A DNA stretch of 47,474 nt from Spirochaetales bacterium (GTDB taxonomy: Bacteria > Spirochaetota > Spirochaetia > SZUA-6 > JAFGRV01): contig JAFGWI010000128.1 of assembly GCA_016937215.1 (NCBI GenBank), positions 1 through 47,474 of the forward strand, read 5' to 3'. A program made the position numbers and the translations under genes. The notes beneath the pieces are model-generated. The model made no database searches, had not been told where the DNA came from, and saw only the letters and a list, made by a program, of their open reading frames with translations. This document shows, piece after piece, positions 34,446-43,446 of the stretch (position 1 is the first letter of the stretch; every line of letters starts with the position of its first letter).

Positions 34446-34576
34446 AACCCACTTTCCGCACTAAAAATAGTAATTTCTTATATTATAGAGAAATAGAAAA
34501 GGCAATTTTGCAAATCGTAAATTATTAACTCTAAATAATATAAGAAATTACCTAAATTCACTGCGGAATGTGGGTT
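34446..34576. repeat. Small terminal-inverted-repeat (MITE-like) element
   Basis: 131 bp bounded by AACCCA...TGGGTT. The two ends are imperfect inverted repeats of about 40 bp (left CCCACTTTCCGCA..., right on the other strand CCCACATTCCGCAG...), both leading into TAATTTCTTATATTAT. No ORF. Partial copies lie at 32456-32485 and 85-136. This fits a non-autonomous element mobilised in trans; no transposase is in the window. The remaining bases 34577-34719 hold no gene. Confidence 0.6.
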
Positions 34577-34719
34577 AAATATTCTTATTAATCTAGTTAT
34601 TGCCAAAGTGACAAGTTATTGCACCTTTTCATTCAAATGTGTAAAATTGGTGTTTCTTTTCGATAGTAAACCGGGTAAAGACTCTGTTTTTTTGATTTTG
34701 TGAATCAAAGAGGTGTGAT

Positions 34720-35655
34720 ATGGATTTAAAAGGGCGTTCGTTATTGACAATCAAGGATTATTCGCAGGAAGAAATTCGATATTTGCTCGATTTGTCTCAT
34801 CAGTTAAAAAAGGAATCTCGCGAGAAGAAAATAAATCAGCGTTTTCTTGGCAAAAGCATTGCTTTGCTTTTTGAAAAACGATCAACCAGGACTCGTTGCG
34901 CCTTTGAAACATCTATTGGTGAGGAAGGCGGTCATCCTGTTTTTTTGAGTCAGAGTGATATTCATTTGGGAGTCAAAGAAGATCTTGAAGATACAGCCCG
35001 TGTTCTGGGCAGAATGTTTAGCGCCATCATGTTTCGAGGGTATAAACAATCTACAGCGGAAACTTTGATGAAGTTTTCCGGTGTTCCTGTTTATAATGGA
35101 TTAACCGATGAATATCATCCGACCCAGGCCCTGGCAGATTTGATGACCATTGAAGAGAAATTCGGAACCTTAAAAAACCTTAAGTGTGTTTATGTTGGCG
35201 ATGGCCGTAATAATGTGGCCAGAAGTTTGATGATAGCTTGTGCCAAAATGGGTACCCATTGTACCATTCTTGCGCCAAAAGAATTATACCTTGATGATGA
35301 GAGTCTGAAAGAATGCCTTTTTATAGCTCGTGAATCGGGAGCCGAGGTTTCGATTACCAGTGATTTTAAACAAGCCTTGGACAAAGCGGATATTATTTAT
35401 ACTGATGTATGGATATCCATGGGTGAAGAAGCGCAAAAAACTGAAAGGATTAAGCATTTATCACCATTTCAGGTTAATCAAAAACTCATGGATTCCACCG
35501 GTAAAATGAATACTGTTTTTCTTCATTGTCTTCCAGCTGTCAAGGGTCAAGAAGTAACCAAAGATGTTCTCGATGGGCCGCGATCTCTGGCTTGGGAGCA
35601 GGCTGAAAACAGAAAGCATACGATAAAGGCAGTGATGCTGGCTACTATTGAATAA
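34720..35655 (+). CDS. argF: Ornithine carbamoyltransferase
   Basis: 311 aa, normal length. The carbamoyl-phosphate loop is KRSTRTRCAFE (about residues 51-61), the second His-containing block is EYHPTQALADLMT, and the ornithine-binding HCLPA signature lies near residue 268. It converts ornithine and carbamoyl phosphate to citrulline; biosynthetic (argF) or catabolic (arcB) use cannot be separated, and no other arg or arc gene is adjacent. The ATG is preceded by AAAGAGGTG. It has no operon partner in the window. Confidence 0.95.
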   Translation: MDLKGRSLLTIKDYSQEEIRYLLDLSHQLKKESREKKINQRFLGKSIALLFEKRSTRTRCAFETSIGEEGGHPVFLSQSDIHLGVKEDLEDTARVLGRMFSAIMFRGYKQSTAETLMKFSGVPVYNGLTDEYHPTQALADLMTIEEKFGTLKNLKCVYVGDGRNNVARSLMIACAKMGTHCTILAPKELYLDDESLKECLFIARESGAEVSITSDFKQALDKADIIYTDVWISMGEEAQKTERIKHLSPFQVNQKLMDSTGKMNTVFLHCLPAVKGQEVTKDVLDGPRSLAWEQAENRKHTIKAVMLATIE

Positions 35656-35705
35656 TTATTATTTGTAACTCATATTTTACATTAGTGTAAAACCAATCAA
35701 TAACA

Positions 35706-35734
35706 TTGTGCTCAGTTAAAAAATGATGTATAAT
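35706..35734 (+). promoter_or_regulatory. Promoter of the GH9-dockerin gene
   Basis: TTGTGC (35706-35711), 17-bp spacer, TATAAT (35729-35734), 35 bp upstream of the ATG. The -10 box is a perfect consensus. An AAAGGAG ribosome site follows. No clear operator palindrome overlaps it. Confidence 0.7.
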
Positions 35735-35769
35735 AAATTAATTTGTAAAAAATAAAAGGAGTTATAAAA

Positions 35770-37383
35770 ATGAAACTAAAAATTGTTACAATTCTGATTT
35801 TTTTTGTATTTGCTTTTTCGCTTCAAGCTCAAAATTACAGTGACGCTTTGTTAAAATCCATACAATTTTATGACGCGAATCGATGCGGACCCCATGCTGG
35901 AGACGATAGTATTTTTGCTGATTGGAGAGGGGCTTGTCATACAGAAGACGGGAAGGATGTTGGAGTAAATCTGACCGGTGGGTTTCATGATGCTGGTGAC
36001 CATGTTAAATTCGGTTTGCCTCAGGGCTATTCAGCCAGTGTTCTAGGTTGGGCGCTATATGAATTTAAGGACCAAATCGCGGCTGCAGGCGGGACAGATG
36101 AACTACTGGATACACTCAAATATTTCACCGATTATTTTATTGCCAGTAAATCGGGTAATCGTTTTTATTATCAGGTTGGAGATGGTATTGAGGACCATGC
36201 TTATTGGGGCAGGCCAGAGGACCAGAGCACAAACCGTCCTACTGTGGCTTACGCCGACGCGAGCCACCCGGCCACTGATATTCTGGGTCAAACTTCTGCC
36301 GCGCTTTCTTTGATGTATTTGAATTATAAGGAAATTAACTCCACCTATGCGAAGCAGTGTTTAAGTTTAGCCAGAGAACTTTTTGCTATGGCCAAAAACA
36401 ATATTGGAGCCGGTGACGGGCAGTTTTTTTATCCTTCCAGTTCGATTTATGACGATCTTTCATGGGCCGCGACCTGGCTTTATGTTATTGATGGGACCGA
36501 GTCGCTTCTTGATGATATTAAGTCTTATTTATCCGTGCCCAAAGAAAACGGCGAGGTTCCCCTTAAGCAAAATCATTGGACCATGTGCTGGGATGATATG
36601 GGCTTGGCTGTTATGACAAAGCTCGCTATTTTGACTGGTGATCCTCAGTATACAGCTGTTTTGGAAGACAATTTTGATTACTGGATAAATGATCTTGAAA
36701 CCTCTCCTGGTGGAATGAAGTTTTTGCATTATTGGGGCGTGCTTCGTTATAACGCGGCGGAATCAATGTTGGCCTTATTGTATTACGGAGCAACTGGAAA
36801 CGATAATTATAGAAAATTAGCGGAAAGCCAGTTAAAATATATAATGGGTCATAATCCTAATAATCAGTCTTATATTATTGGTTACGGCTCAAATTGGCCT
36901 GTTCACCCTCATCATCGGGCTGCCAATGGTTATACCTATGAAAATAACGGGAATACCTTGCCGGCAAAAAATCTTTTGACAGGGGCATTAATCGGAGGGC
37001 CTGATCAATATGATATTTATAAAGATAACGCGAATGAATACCAGTATACCGAAGTCGCGCTTGATTATAATGCTGGGCTGGTGGGAGCCTTGGCTGGTTT
37101 TATAAAATACCAAAATGGCATAATCGAGACACCAATCCCAACGGAAACACCAAATACTCCAACACCAACCCCTTTTGGCAAGATTGGTGATGTGAATGAA
37201 GATGGTAGTTTATCCATAGTGGACGCGCTTTTGATTGCCCAGAAATATGTTGGTGTGGAAACCCCTAGTTTTACAGCGCCTGCAATGCAAGGTGATATAA
37301 ATCATGATAATGTGCTTAATATTGTAGATGCCTTATTAATTGCCCAATGTTATGTTGGTATTCCGACAAGTTATTGTCCTTAA
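35770..37383 (+). CDS. GH9 cellulase (endoglucanase) with type I dockerin
   Basis: 537 aa. Signal peptide 1-21 (FSLQAQ). GH9 catalytic domain about 22-450: GGFHDAGDHVKFG contains the two aspartates (Asp74 and Asp77) that activate water, HPHHRAANG is the substrate-binding signature, and EYQYTEVALDYNAGL carries the acid Glu428. No Ig-like or CBM module is seen. A Pro/Thr linker (about 454-470) leads to a dockerin (471-537) with two calcium-loop repeats (GDVNEDGSLSIVDALLIAQ and GDINHDNVLNIVDALLIAQ). It hydrolyses beta-1,4-glucan outside the cell, probably attached to a cohesin. Own promoter; a convergent terminator follows. Confidence 0.95.
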   Translation: MKLKIVTILIFFVFAFSLQAQNYSDALLKSIQFYDANRCGPHAGDDSIFADWRGACHTEDGKDVGVNLTGGFHDAGDHVKFGLPQGYSASVLGWALYEFKDQIAAAGGTDELLDTLKYFTDYFIASKSGNRFYYQVGDGIEDHAYWGRPEDQSTNRPTVAYADASHPATDILGQTSAALSLMYLNYKEINSTYAKQCLSLARELFAMAKNNIGAGDGQFFYPSSSIYDDLSWAATWLYVIDGTESLLDDIKSYLSVPKENGEVPLKQNHWTMCWDDMGLAVMTKLAILTGDPQYTAVLEDNFDYWINDLETSPGGMKFLHYWGVLRYNAAESMLALLYYGATGNDNYRKLAESQLKYIMGHNPNNQSYIIGYGSNWPVHPHHRAANGYTYENNGNTLPAKNLLTGALIGGPDQYDIYKDNANEYQYTEVALDYNAGLVGALAGFIKYQNGIIETPIPTETPNTPTPTPFGKIGDVNEDGSLSIVDALLIAQKYVGVETPSFTAPAMQGDINHDNVLNIVDALLIAQCYVGIPTSYCP

Positions 37384-37422
37384 TTTTCGAGCATTGCGCT
37401 GGAAAAAATATTTTTTGATAAG

Positions 37423-37460
37423 CAGCTCTAAAAACTGGTGATATAGGGTTTTTAGAGCTG
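37423..37460. terminator. Bidirectional terminator-like hairpin between the GH9 and sensor-phosphatase genes
   Basis: CAGCTCTAAAAAC/GTTTTTAGAGCTG is a perfect 13-bp stem with a 12-base loop, lying between convergent genes (stop codons at 37383 and 37464). It is A/T-rich at the inner end and can serve both strands; T-runs are clearer on the minus side (AAAAAATATTTTTT). Confidence 0.7.
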
Positions 37461-37463
37461 ACC

Positions 37464-39929
37464 TTAATTTGATAATAGGGGTCGCTTGATAGCGACAAGT
37501 GTGATATCGTCATCAATAAAAGTGTCGTCTAATTCGGATAGAATACTATTGATAATTTCATCGGATGTTTTTTCGCCTGCTGCTTCAAAAACATTAATTA
37601 AGCGTGTAAATCCGTAATAATCACCATTTATTGATTTTGCTTCGGTTAGTCCATCGGTATAGAGAAGCAGGCAATCTCCCGGGTTAACGACAAAATTTCT
37701 ATCGGTATTCATCGCTGAAATATCATCCAAAATCCCCAGCCACATGCCATTGGTCTCTATTTGTTCCACTTTTTTATTCTCGCGGCGATAAATTAAAATT
37801 GGAAGATGCATTCCAGAGTGAATAAATTCCCCGTCTTTGATATGGGACAAAGCGCTAATGGTCATGTATTTATCGTCATGTAATTTTTTAATGCTTTCTC
37901 GAACCGCTTCATTGGTGAAAGCCAGTAATTGACTGGGGGTTAAATCGGGAAACTGCTTTAATAAAAGATGGATTGATGTCTGGGCCATCATCATGATAAG
38001 CCCAGCGTGGACACCATGGCCGGAAACGTCCCCCACAACAAACCAGTCACGATCATGAATATTGAAAATATCATAATAATCCCCGCCAACAGCAATGGCT
38101 GTTTTCATAATAGCAGATATATCAAACAATTTATGGTTGATATTTTTAGGTAATAAAGCTGTTTGTATGTTTTTCGCGACATCGAGTTCCCGTTGAAGCT
38201 TTATCCGCGTTTGTTCAAGCTTTTTGTATGCCTTTATATTTTCATCAATCAGCATAACACCTTGTAAGCTGCTGCTTATAAATACACTGAGAAATTCGCA
38301 AGTTAATCCTGTATCCTGGCCGATTTCAAAAATTATAAATCCAATTTGATTTTCCCTAAAATATAGAGGAAAAACCGTCCAATTAGCCAGTCGATTGCTT
38401 GAGTTGATATTTTCCGGAATAACATCGTAAGTAGAAAATTCCATGCCACTTGAGCCCAGTTCAATTCTGCCGTTTTCATCAAATGCCAGAATCATTTTTG
38501 ATTTAACAGGTAATTTATCCGGATATTGGTAGGAAAAAGAATCATAAAATAAAGAAAGGTAACAGCGCCGAATTCCCAGTTTTTTTAAATTTTGCATGAT
38601 GATTTCTAATAATTTGGAAATTTCAAAATTGGTTAATATTTCGGTACTCACTTGCCTTTCAACAAGCATTCTGAACACAGTTTTAACTCGTATCCATCCT
38701 TCTCGGCGTGTTGACGCGTTATTAATCAATATCCTCGCTTGATGGCATAGTTCTTCAGCCAATTCCGGATGATTGGTTTTAATTTTATTGAACAAGGTTA
38801 TTACGTCTTGCCAGGGCCTTAAGCTCTTTTTATTTTTAATGTTGTTTATTAATATTTTTTCAAGAAGGTATAAAAAGCTGTCATTTTTTTTATGATTTAT
38901 GTCGGACAAAAAGCTGTCATATAACATTTCTATATTTTGCCTGTCATCGTCTTGAAGAATAAAGGCGATTTGCGCTATAATTGTTTCTTTTGGAAATATG
39001 TCTTTTTCTGATGAACCCGCAGCCCGAAGGACATTAGCCTCCATGCAACCGCATGAACGAGCTAATATCATTTCTGGTTGTAACATTATTTTTTCCTGGA
39101 TAGTTTTACCTTCCAGTACGTCCACCATGGTATTAACAGCTAATGCCCCCAATCCTGTAAAATTGGGGTCGATTGTTGTTAAGGGTGGATTACAGACCTT
39201 GCTGAATGTAAAGCCGTCAAAACTGACAACAGCCAAATCATCTGGTACAATTAAGCCAAGCTTATCCATACGCCGCATGCACCACCAGGCTATGGGGTCA
39301 GCCATGCAAATAACTGCTTTGAGCCCGGCTTTTATTGATTCGAGGATCCATTCATCAAGAATTTCGTCATTTGAACGTCCATTATATTCATTTTTCCACG
39401 AAACCCAGGGTACCGCGAAATCGGGGTTATATTCCAAATCATAAGCTTTCAAACCATCTTGATAAGCCTGGAATCTGAGTCTAAAGCCGCTGTGGAAATC
39501 ACCGCGGCCGATAAAGCCTATTTTTGTGTAATCATGAACCAGAACCAGGTGGTCTATCAACATCCGAATACCTTCATAATTACCATAGCTGACAGTGGGG
39601 AAAGGGGGTAAATCATCCTCAACAATAACAACAGGAATTTGCAATTGATCAAGATATTCCTTTAATCGGTCATCATCCACATAGGTTGATAAATGGCCTT
39701 TCCAGTAAATTAAGCCGTCAAGAAACCTTTTACTGGCTAATTCATAAACTGTATTGGCTTGCTGGATAATCGAATCAGGGAAATTCATCGGTTGACCGAA
39801 CATTGAAAACAGATTAACTTTTCGTTTTTCGGCCGCGGAAACAGCACCCTGCCAGGGAAATGTGGCCCAATCCTCTTTTAATGAGATATTCATATAGCCT
39901 ATTGTTGGCCAGCTTTTTTTATAACTCAA
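37464..39929 (-). CDS. LacI/PBP-like sensor fused to SpoIIE/PP2C phosphatase, paralogue 1
   Basis: 821 aa from the second TTG (39927-39929), which has GGAG six bases upstream and matches the paralogue's start; the TTG four codons earlier is rejected. Residues 5-290 are a periplasmic-binding/LacI-type sensor (PTIGYMN, DGLIYW, KIGFIGRGDFHSG, NGRSNDEILDEW, VVSFDGF) ending in RSCGC, with no helix-turn-helix and no signal peptide. Residues 290-560 are helical/GAF-like, then a coiled coil. From about 605 is the PP2C domain with metal aspartates in AVGGDYYDI, GDVSGHGVHAGL, YTDGLTEA and IDDDITLV. It likely dephosphorylates a STAS-type protein in response to a cytosolic sugar. Partner not in the window. 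Confidence 0.88.
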   Translation of the reverse strand: MSYKKSWPTIGYMNISLKEDWATFPWQGAVSAAEKRKVNLFSMFGQPMNFPDSIIQQANTVYELASKRFLDGLIYWKGHLSTYVDDDRLKEYLDQLQIPVVIVEDDLPPFPTVSYGNYEGIRMLIDHLVLVHDYTKIGFIGRGDFHSGFRLRFQAYQDGLKAYDLEYNPDFAVPWVSWKNEYNGRSNDEILDEWILESIKAGLKAVICMADPIAWWCMRRMDKLGLIVPDDLAVVSFDGFTFSKVCNPPLTTIDPNFTGLGALAVNTMVDVLEGKTIQEKIMLQPEMILARSCGCMEANVLRAAGSSEKDIFPKETIIAQIAFILQDDDRQNIEMLYDSFLSDINHKKNDSFLYLLEKILINNIKNKKSLRPWQDVITLFNKIKTNHPELAEELCHQARILINNASTRREGWIRVKTVFRMLVERQVSTEILTNFEISKLLEIIMQNLKKLGIRRCYLSLFYDSFSYQYPDKLPVKSKMILAFDENGRIELGSSGMEFSTYDVIPENINSSNRLANWTVFPLYFRENQIGFIIFEIGQDTGLTCEFLSVFISSSLQGVMLIDENIKAYKKLEQTRIKLQRELDVAKNIQTALLPKNINHKLFDISAIMKTAIAVGGDYYDIFNIHDRDWFVVGDVSGHGVHAGLIMMMAQTSIHLLLKQFPDLTPSQLLAFTNEAVRESIKKLHDDKYMTISALSHIKDGEFIHSGMHLPILIYRRENKKVEQIETNGMWLGILDDISAMNTDRNFVVNPGDCLLLYTDGLTEAKSINGDYYGFTRLINVFEAAGEKTSDEIINSILSELDDTFIDDDITLVAIKRPLLSN

Positions 39930-40205
39930 GGGTAACTCCAATTGCTTTATTAATATAAAGCATCCTTTTCTAATAAAGTGGGGTATTCAGTAAAAATTCT
40001 AATTTTTTTTTCCTGAATTTGCAAATCAATTTGAGCAACACCACTATTTATTTTTGTTTACAGCATTAACTTTTATACCAGGATTGTCTTGGAAGAATGC
40101 TTTAATAAAGTTATGATGATTTTCAAATGATTTATGGCAGCTAGGATAGCTGTTTTCATATAAGTGAATAAGCTGTTAATTGCTACTATAGCGCAAAAAT
40201 GGTTT

Positions 40206-42659
40206 TTAACGATATTTGATTGCCAGAATCGTCATATCATCTTCGATGTTATCATCATACAAAATAGCTTGAATTTCAGTGAGAATTTCACAGGATGATT
40301 TATTTCCTGATTGTTCCAAAGTGCCAACCAGGGTCTCAATTCCATAAAAGCAGCCACTTTTTGTTTTTGCTTCGGTTAAGCCATCGGTAAATAATAATAA
40401 ACAATCGCCATGGTTCAAAGAAAAATGTTCGTTTTTATTCATTGTCGAGATATCGTCAATAACACCCAGCCATATACCTTTCATTTCAATTTGTTCGACT
40501 TTTTTGGTTCGATGTCGATAAATTAAAATGGGCAGATGCATTCCTGAATATTCAAAATGTCCATTTTGGGTGTGACTTAAAATGTTGATAGTCATGTATT
40601 TATCATCTTCAAGTTTTTTTATATTTTCCCGAACAACATCGTTGGTAAGACTCAATAGACGGCTTGGGCTTATATCAGGAAACTGCTTTGTGAGTAAATG
40701 AATTGATGTTTGAACCATCATCATGATTAAACCGGCCTGAACACCATGGCCGGAAACATCGCCCACCACAAACCAGTCTCGATCATGAATTTTGAAGATA
40801 TCATAATAATCACCGCCAACAGCAATAGCTGTATTCATGACAGCGGCTATATCAAACAGATCATGGTTTGTGTTTTCTGGCAACAAGGCTCTTTGTATTT
40901 TTTTCGCGACTTCCAATTCTTTTTGAAGTTCAATTTTGATCAATTCCATTTTTTTTCGTGCTGCTTTCTTTTCATTTATTAACATAATGCTTTGCAAGCT
41001 GCTGCTGAGAAAAACACTTAAAAATTCACAGGTCAAACCTGTATGTTTATTGATTTCAAATAAAATTAAACCAATTTGCTGATCACGAAAATAAAGAGTA
41101 AAAATGGTCCAATTTGATGGCTTCGATGATTTACTGATAGCTTTGTGAAGAATTTCATAGGTATTAATAAAAATCCCTTCTGGCCCAAGATCGGACCTTC
41201 CGGATTCAGTATAAGCCAGTACCAATCGGCACTTCTCCGGGAGCTTTTCGGGAAAATGATAGGTGAATGATTTTTCAAAAAGGGTTAGAATACATTGGTT
41301 TATCCCCATATTTTTGATATTAATTTCCAGTAAATTCAAGACCTGAGTTAATTCAAAATTTGATAACATGGAAGAACTTATTTCCCTTTCAAGAAAAACT
41401 TTTTCAATTGCCTGGTAACGTTTCCAACCTTCCTGCCTGATTGACGCGTTACTGACAAGAATTCTTGCCTGATGACATAAGTTTTCTCTTAGAAGCCGTT
41501 TTTTTGAAGGAATATTGTTCAAAACAGTAATGGCGTCCTGCCAGGGCATTAAAGTTTCTCCTTGAGCAATATTTCTATATATTGCTTTTTCCAGAGTATT
41601 TATAAATGAAACTCTGGAATTGCCATTCAAATTATTGATAAAAATATGGTACAAAAACTGTAAATCCTTTTCTTTTTCAAAAGGCAAAATGGACGCTAAT
41701 TCCAGGATAAGCAAATTCTGGTTTGAATGTTGGGTTCCAAGAATAGTGGCTGCTTTTATGACATTGGCATCAATACACCCGCAACTACGCCCTATAAACA
41801 ATTTCGGTGGAACCATTATTTTTTCAGGAAGGCTTTTCCCGTTAATAAGATCGAGTAAAGATTCAACTGCCAATGTGCCAAGGCCAAAATAGTCGGGATC
41901 CACAGTGGTTATGGGAGGATTATTAACTTTGCTTTCATGAAAGGCATCAAAGCCTAACACAGCTAAATCCTCAGGAACATTAAAACCGAGAATTACCAAT
42001 CGTTCCATGACCCACCAGGCAATAGGATCTGCCATGCAAATAATGGCCTCCATACCAAGATCCAATGCACGGAGCAGCCATTCATCCAGAATTTCATCGC
42101 TTGAGCGGCCATTATATTCATGAATCCATTCAACCCAAGGACCAGTGAAGCGAGGATCAAAATCTAGACCATAGGCCTTTAATCCATCCAAATAGGACAA
42201 GCGTCGTGTTTTAAAACCATAATGGTTATTGTCCTCGCCCATGAAGCCAATTTTTTTATAACCATGAATTTGAACAAGATGGTCCATGAGCATTTGGATG
42301 CCTTCATAATTTCCATAGGAAATTGTGTTATATCCTGGAATAGTGTGTTCCAAAATTATTGTGGGTAAATTTATTTTCTTCAAAAATGATTTTATTTGCA
42401 ATTCATCCAGATATTGGGTTAAGTGGGCATTCCAGATAATCATTCCATCAATGGAATCTCTGTTGGCGAGATTGTAAACAGAATTTCTTTGCTGCCTAGA
42501 AATATTAATATCATTCATATTTCCGCCAAGAAAAGAGAATAGATTTACATTATGTTTGGCTGCGGCTGTGGTTGCCCCTTGCCAAGGCAACTCCGCCCAG
42601 TCGTGAATAAGACTTGTATTCAAATACCCGATGGTGGGCTGCTTATTATTTTGTTTCAA
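40206..42659 (-). CDS. LacI/PBP-like sensor fused to SpoIIE/PP2C phosphatase, paralogue 2
   Basis: 817 aa from a TTG with AGGAG eight bases upstream. It has the same architecture as the downstream copy, co-linear throughout: PTIGYLN, NGRSSDEILDEW, VLGFDAF, RSCGC, the helical middle with MPWQDAITVLNNI and HQARILVSNAS, then PP2C motifs AVGGDYYDIF, GDVSGHGVQAGL, FTDGLTEA and IEDDMTILAIK. All metal-binding aspartates are kept, so both copies are predicted active. The sensor part differs more than the catalytic part, suggesting different ligands. A gene-free 276-bp gap separates the copies; separate promoters are likely. This looks like a tandem duplication. The target is unknown. Confidence 0.88.
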   Translation of the reverse strand: MKQNNKQPTIGYLNTSLIHDWAELPWQGATTAAAKHNVNLFSFLGGNMNDINISRQQRNSVYNLANRDSIDGMIIWNAHLTQYLDELQIKSFLKKINLPTIILEHTIPGYNTISYGNYEGIQMLMDHLVQIHGYKKIGFMGEDNNHYGFKTRRLSYLDGLKAYGLDFDPRFTGPWVEWIHEYNGRSSDEILDEWLLRALDLGMEAIICMADPIAWWVMERLVILGFNVPEDLAVLGFDAFHESKVNNPPITTVDPDYFGLGTLAVESLLDLINGKSLPEKIMVPPKLFIGRSCGCIDANVIKAATILGTQHSNQNLLILELASILPFEKEKDLQFLYHIFINNLNGNSRVSFINTLEKAIYRNIAQGETLMPWQDAITVLNNIPSKKRLLRENLCHQARILVSNASIRQEGWKRYQAIEKVFLEREISSSMLSNFELTQVLNLLEINIKNMGINQCILTLFEKSFTYHFPEKLPEKCRLVLAYTESGRSDLGPEGIFINTYEILHKAISKSSKPSNWTIFTLYFRDQQIGLILFEINKHTGLTCEFLSVFLSSSLQSIMLINEKKAARKKMELIKIELQKELEVAKKIQRALLPENTNHDLFDIAAVMNTAIAVGGDYYDIFKIHDRDWFVVGDVSGHGVQAGLIMMMVQTSIHLLTKQFPDISPSRLLSLTNDVVRENIKKLEDDKYMTINILSHTQNGHFEYSGMHLPILIYRHRTKKVEQIEMKGIWLGVIDDISTMNKNEHFSLNHGDCLLLFTDGLTEAKTKSGCFYGIETLVGTLEQSGNKSSCEILTEIQAILYDDNIEDDMTILAIKYR

Positions 42660-43031
42660 AAAAAATCTCCTGGCGTTTATCTAAACCTAGATTATGAAGT
42701 CCGATTTTGGCCTAGCCTGTTTTTCCGTTTTCTAAAAAACCGGTCTTTGCAGAGGGTATTTCTGTTGTTCCGGCTAAAAGAATGATAAGCAAATTTTAGT
42801 TCTAGCTAGTTAAATTTTCAAATGGATTTATTGCATAAGAAGTATTTTTAATAGAAAACCTGTTTGAAGGGGAATTTTAGATGTTTTATTTATATGAAAA
42901 TTAAAATTTGTTTTGATATAAAGAATAAAGGAAAGGCAAAACCTTAGGATTTAGTTTGAAGAACCGCGCTATAAACGTGAAGTATTTATTATCATCGAAT
43001 AAAAAAAGGAAATTGTTTAGCAGATGTCCTT
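42660..43031. other. Gene-free region upstream of sensor-phosphatase 2
   Basis: About 370 bp with no coding signal on either strand. It should contain the promoter of the minus-strand phosphatase gene; TTTTTAGAAAAC/GTTTTCTAAAAA-like repeats around 42725-42745 (an ACCGGTTTTTTAG/CTAAAAAACCGG arrangement) are the only visible structure. I see no firm promoter boxes. Confidence 0.35.
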
Positions 43032-43371
43032 GGACGTTGCCTGGTAAGCCCAGGGGCTTTCAGGCCGGGCTTTTAGGTTGCATGGACATAGTGAATCCCG
43101 ATGAGGATTCACGCTACCGAGCAGCAAATCGAAGATTTGTGACCAGGCCCGCCACTCCGGCCTTCGCCTCCGAAGGTTTTTCAGTGCTGGTCATAAATAC
43201 TTCATATTTACTGCTCGCAAACGTGAATGTTCATTAGCATTCACTATACACATGTAGCCGGCTTGAAATTATCAGCTGAAAAACGCTTTATTGATTCATT
43301 TTTGAAAAAATGAATCAATATGGCTGTAATCCCTAACGCATTTATAGCCAAAGTGTCATTCAGCAAAACAA
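43032..43371 (-). repeat. Dispersed hairpin element, copy 7 (longest, two nested modules)
   Basis: Minus-strand header GCGTTAGGGATTACAG at 43339, with AACAA (minus-strand TTGTT) at 43367-43371, 27 bp outside. Hairpin 1 arms are ATTGATTCATTTTT/AAAAATGAATCAAT. Hairpin 2 arms GTTTTTCAG/CTGAAAAAC enclose a ~70-bp palindromic module (43187-43259). A second copy of that module lies in opposite orientation at 43077-43147, beside AAAGCCCGGCC. The element ends AGGCAACGTCC at 43032. No ORF. Confidence 0.88.
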
Positions 43372-43372
43372 G

Positions 43373-43424
43373 AAAAAAAACGACCCCACAGCTTGTTATC
43401 CAAAAAAAGACTGGATAACAGGCT
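43373..43424 (-). terminator. Rho-independent terminator of glgE
   Basis: On the minus strand, 22 bp after the glgE stop: AGCCTGTTATCC/GGATAACAAGCT forms a 12-bp stem (one G-T pair, 11-base loop; 43390-43424), followed by GTGGGGTCG and T8 (43373-43380). The T-run is about nine bases from the stem, farther than usual, so confidence is moderate. Confidence 0.55.
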
Positions 43425-43446
43425 GCCTGGTAATGGGCTGAATCTT

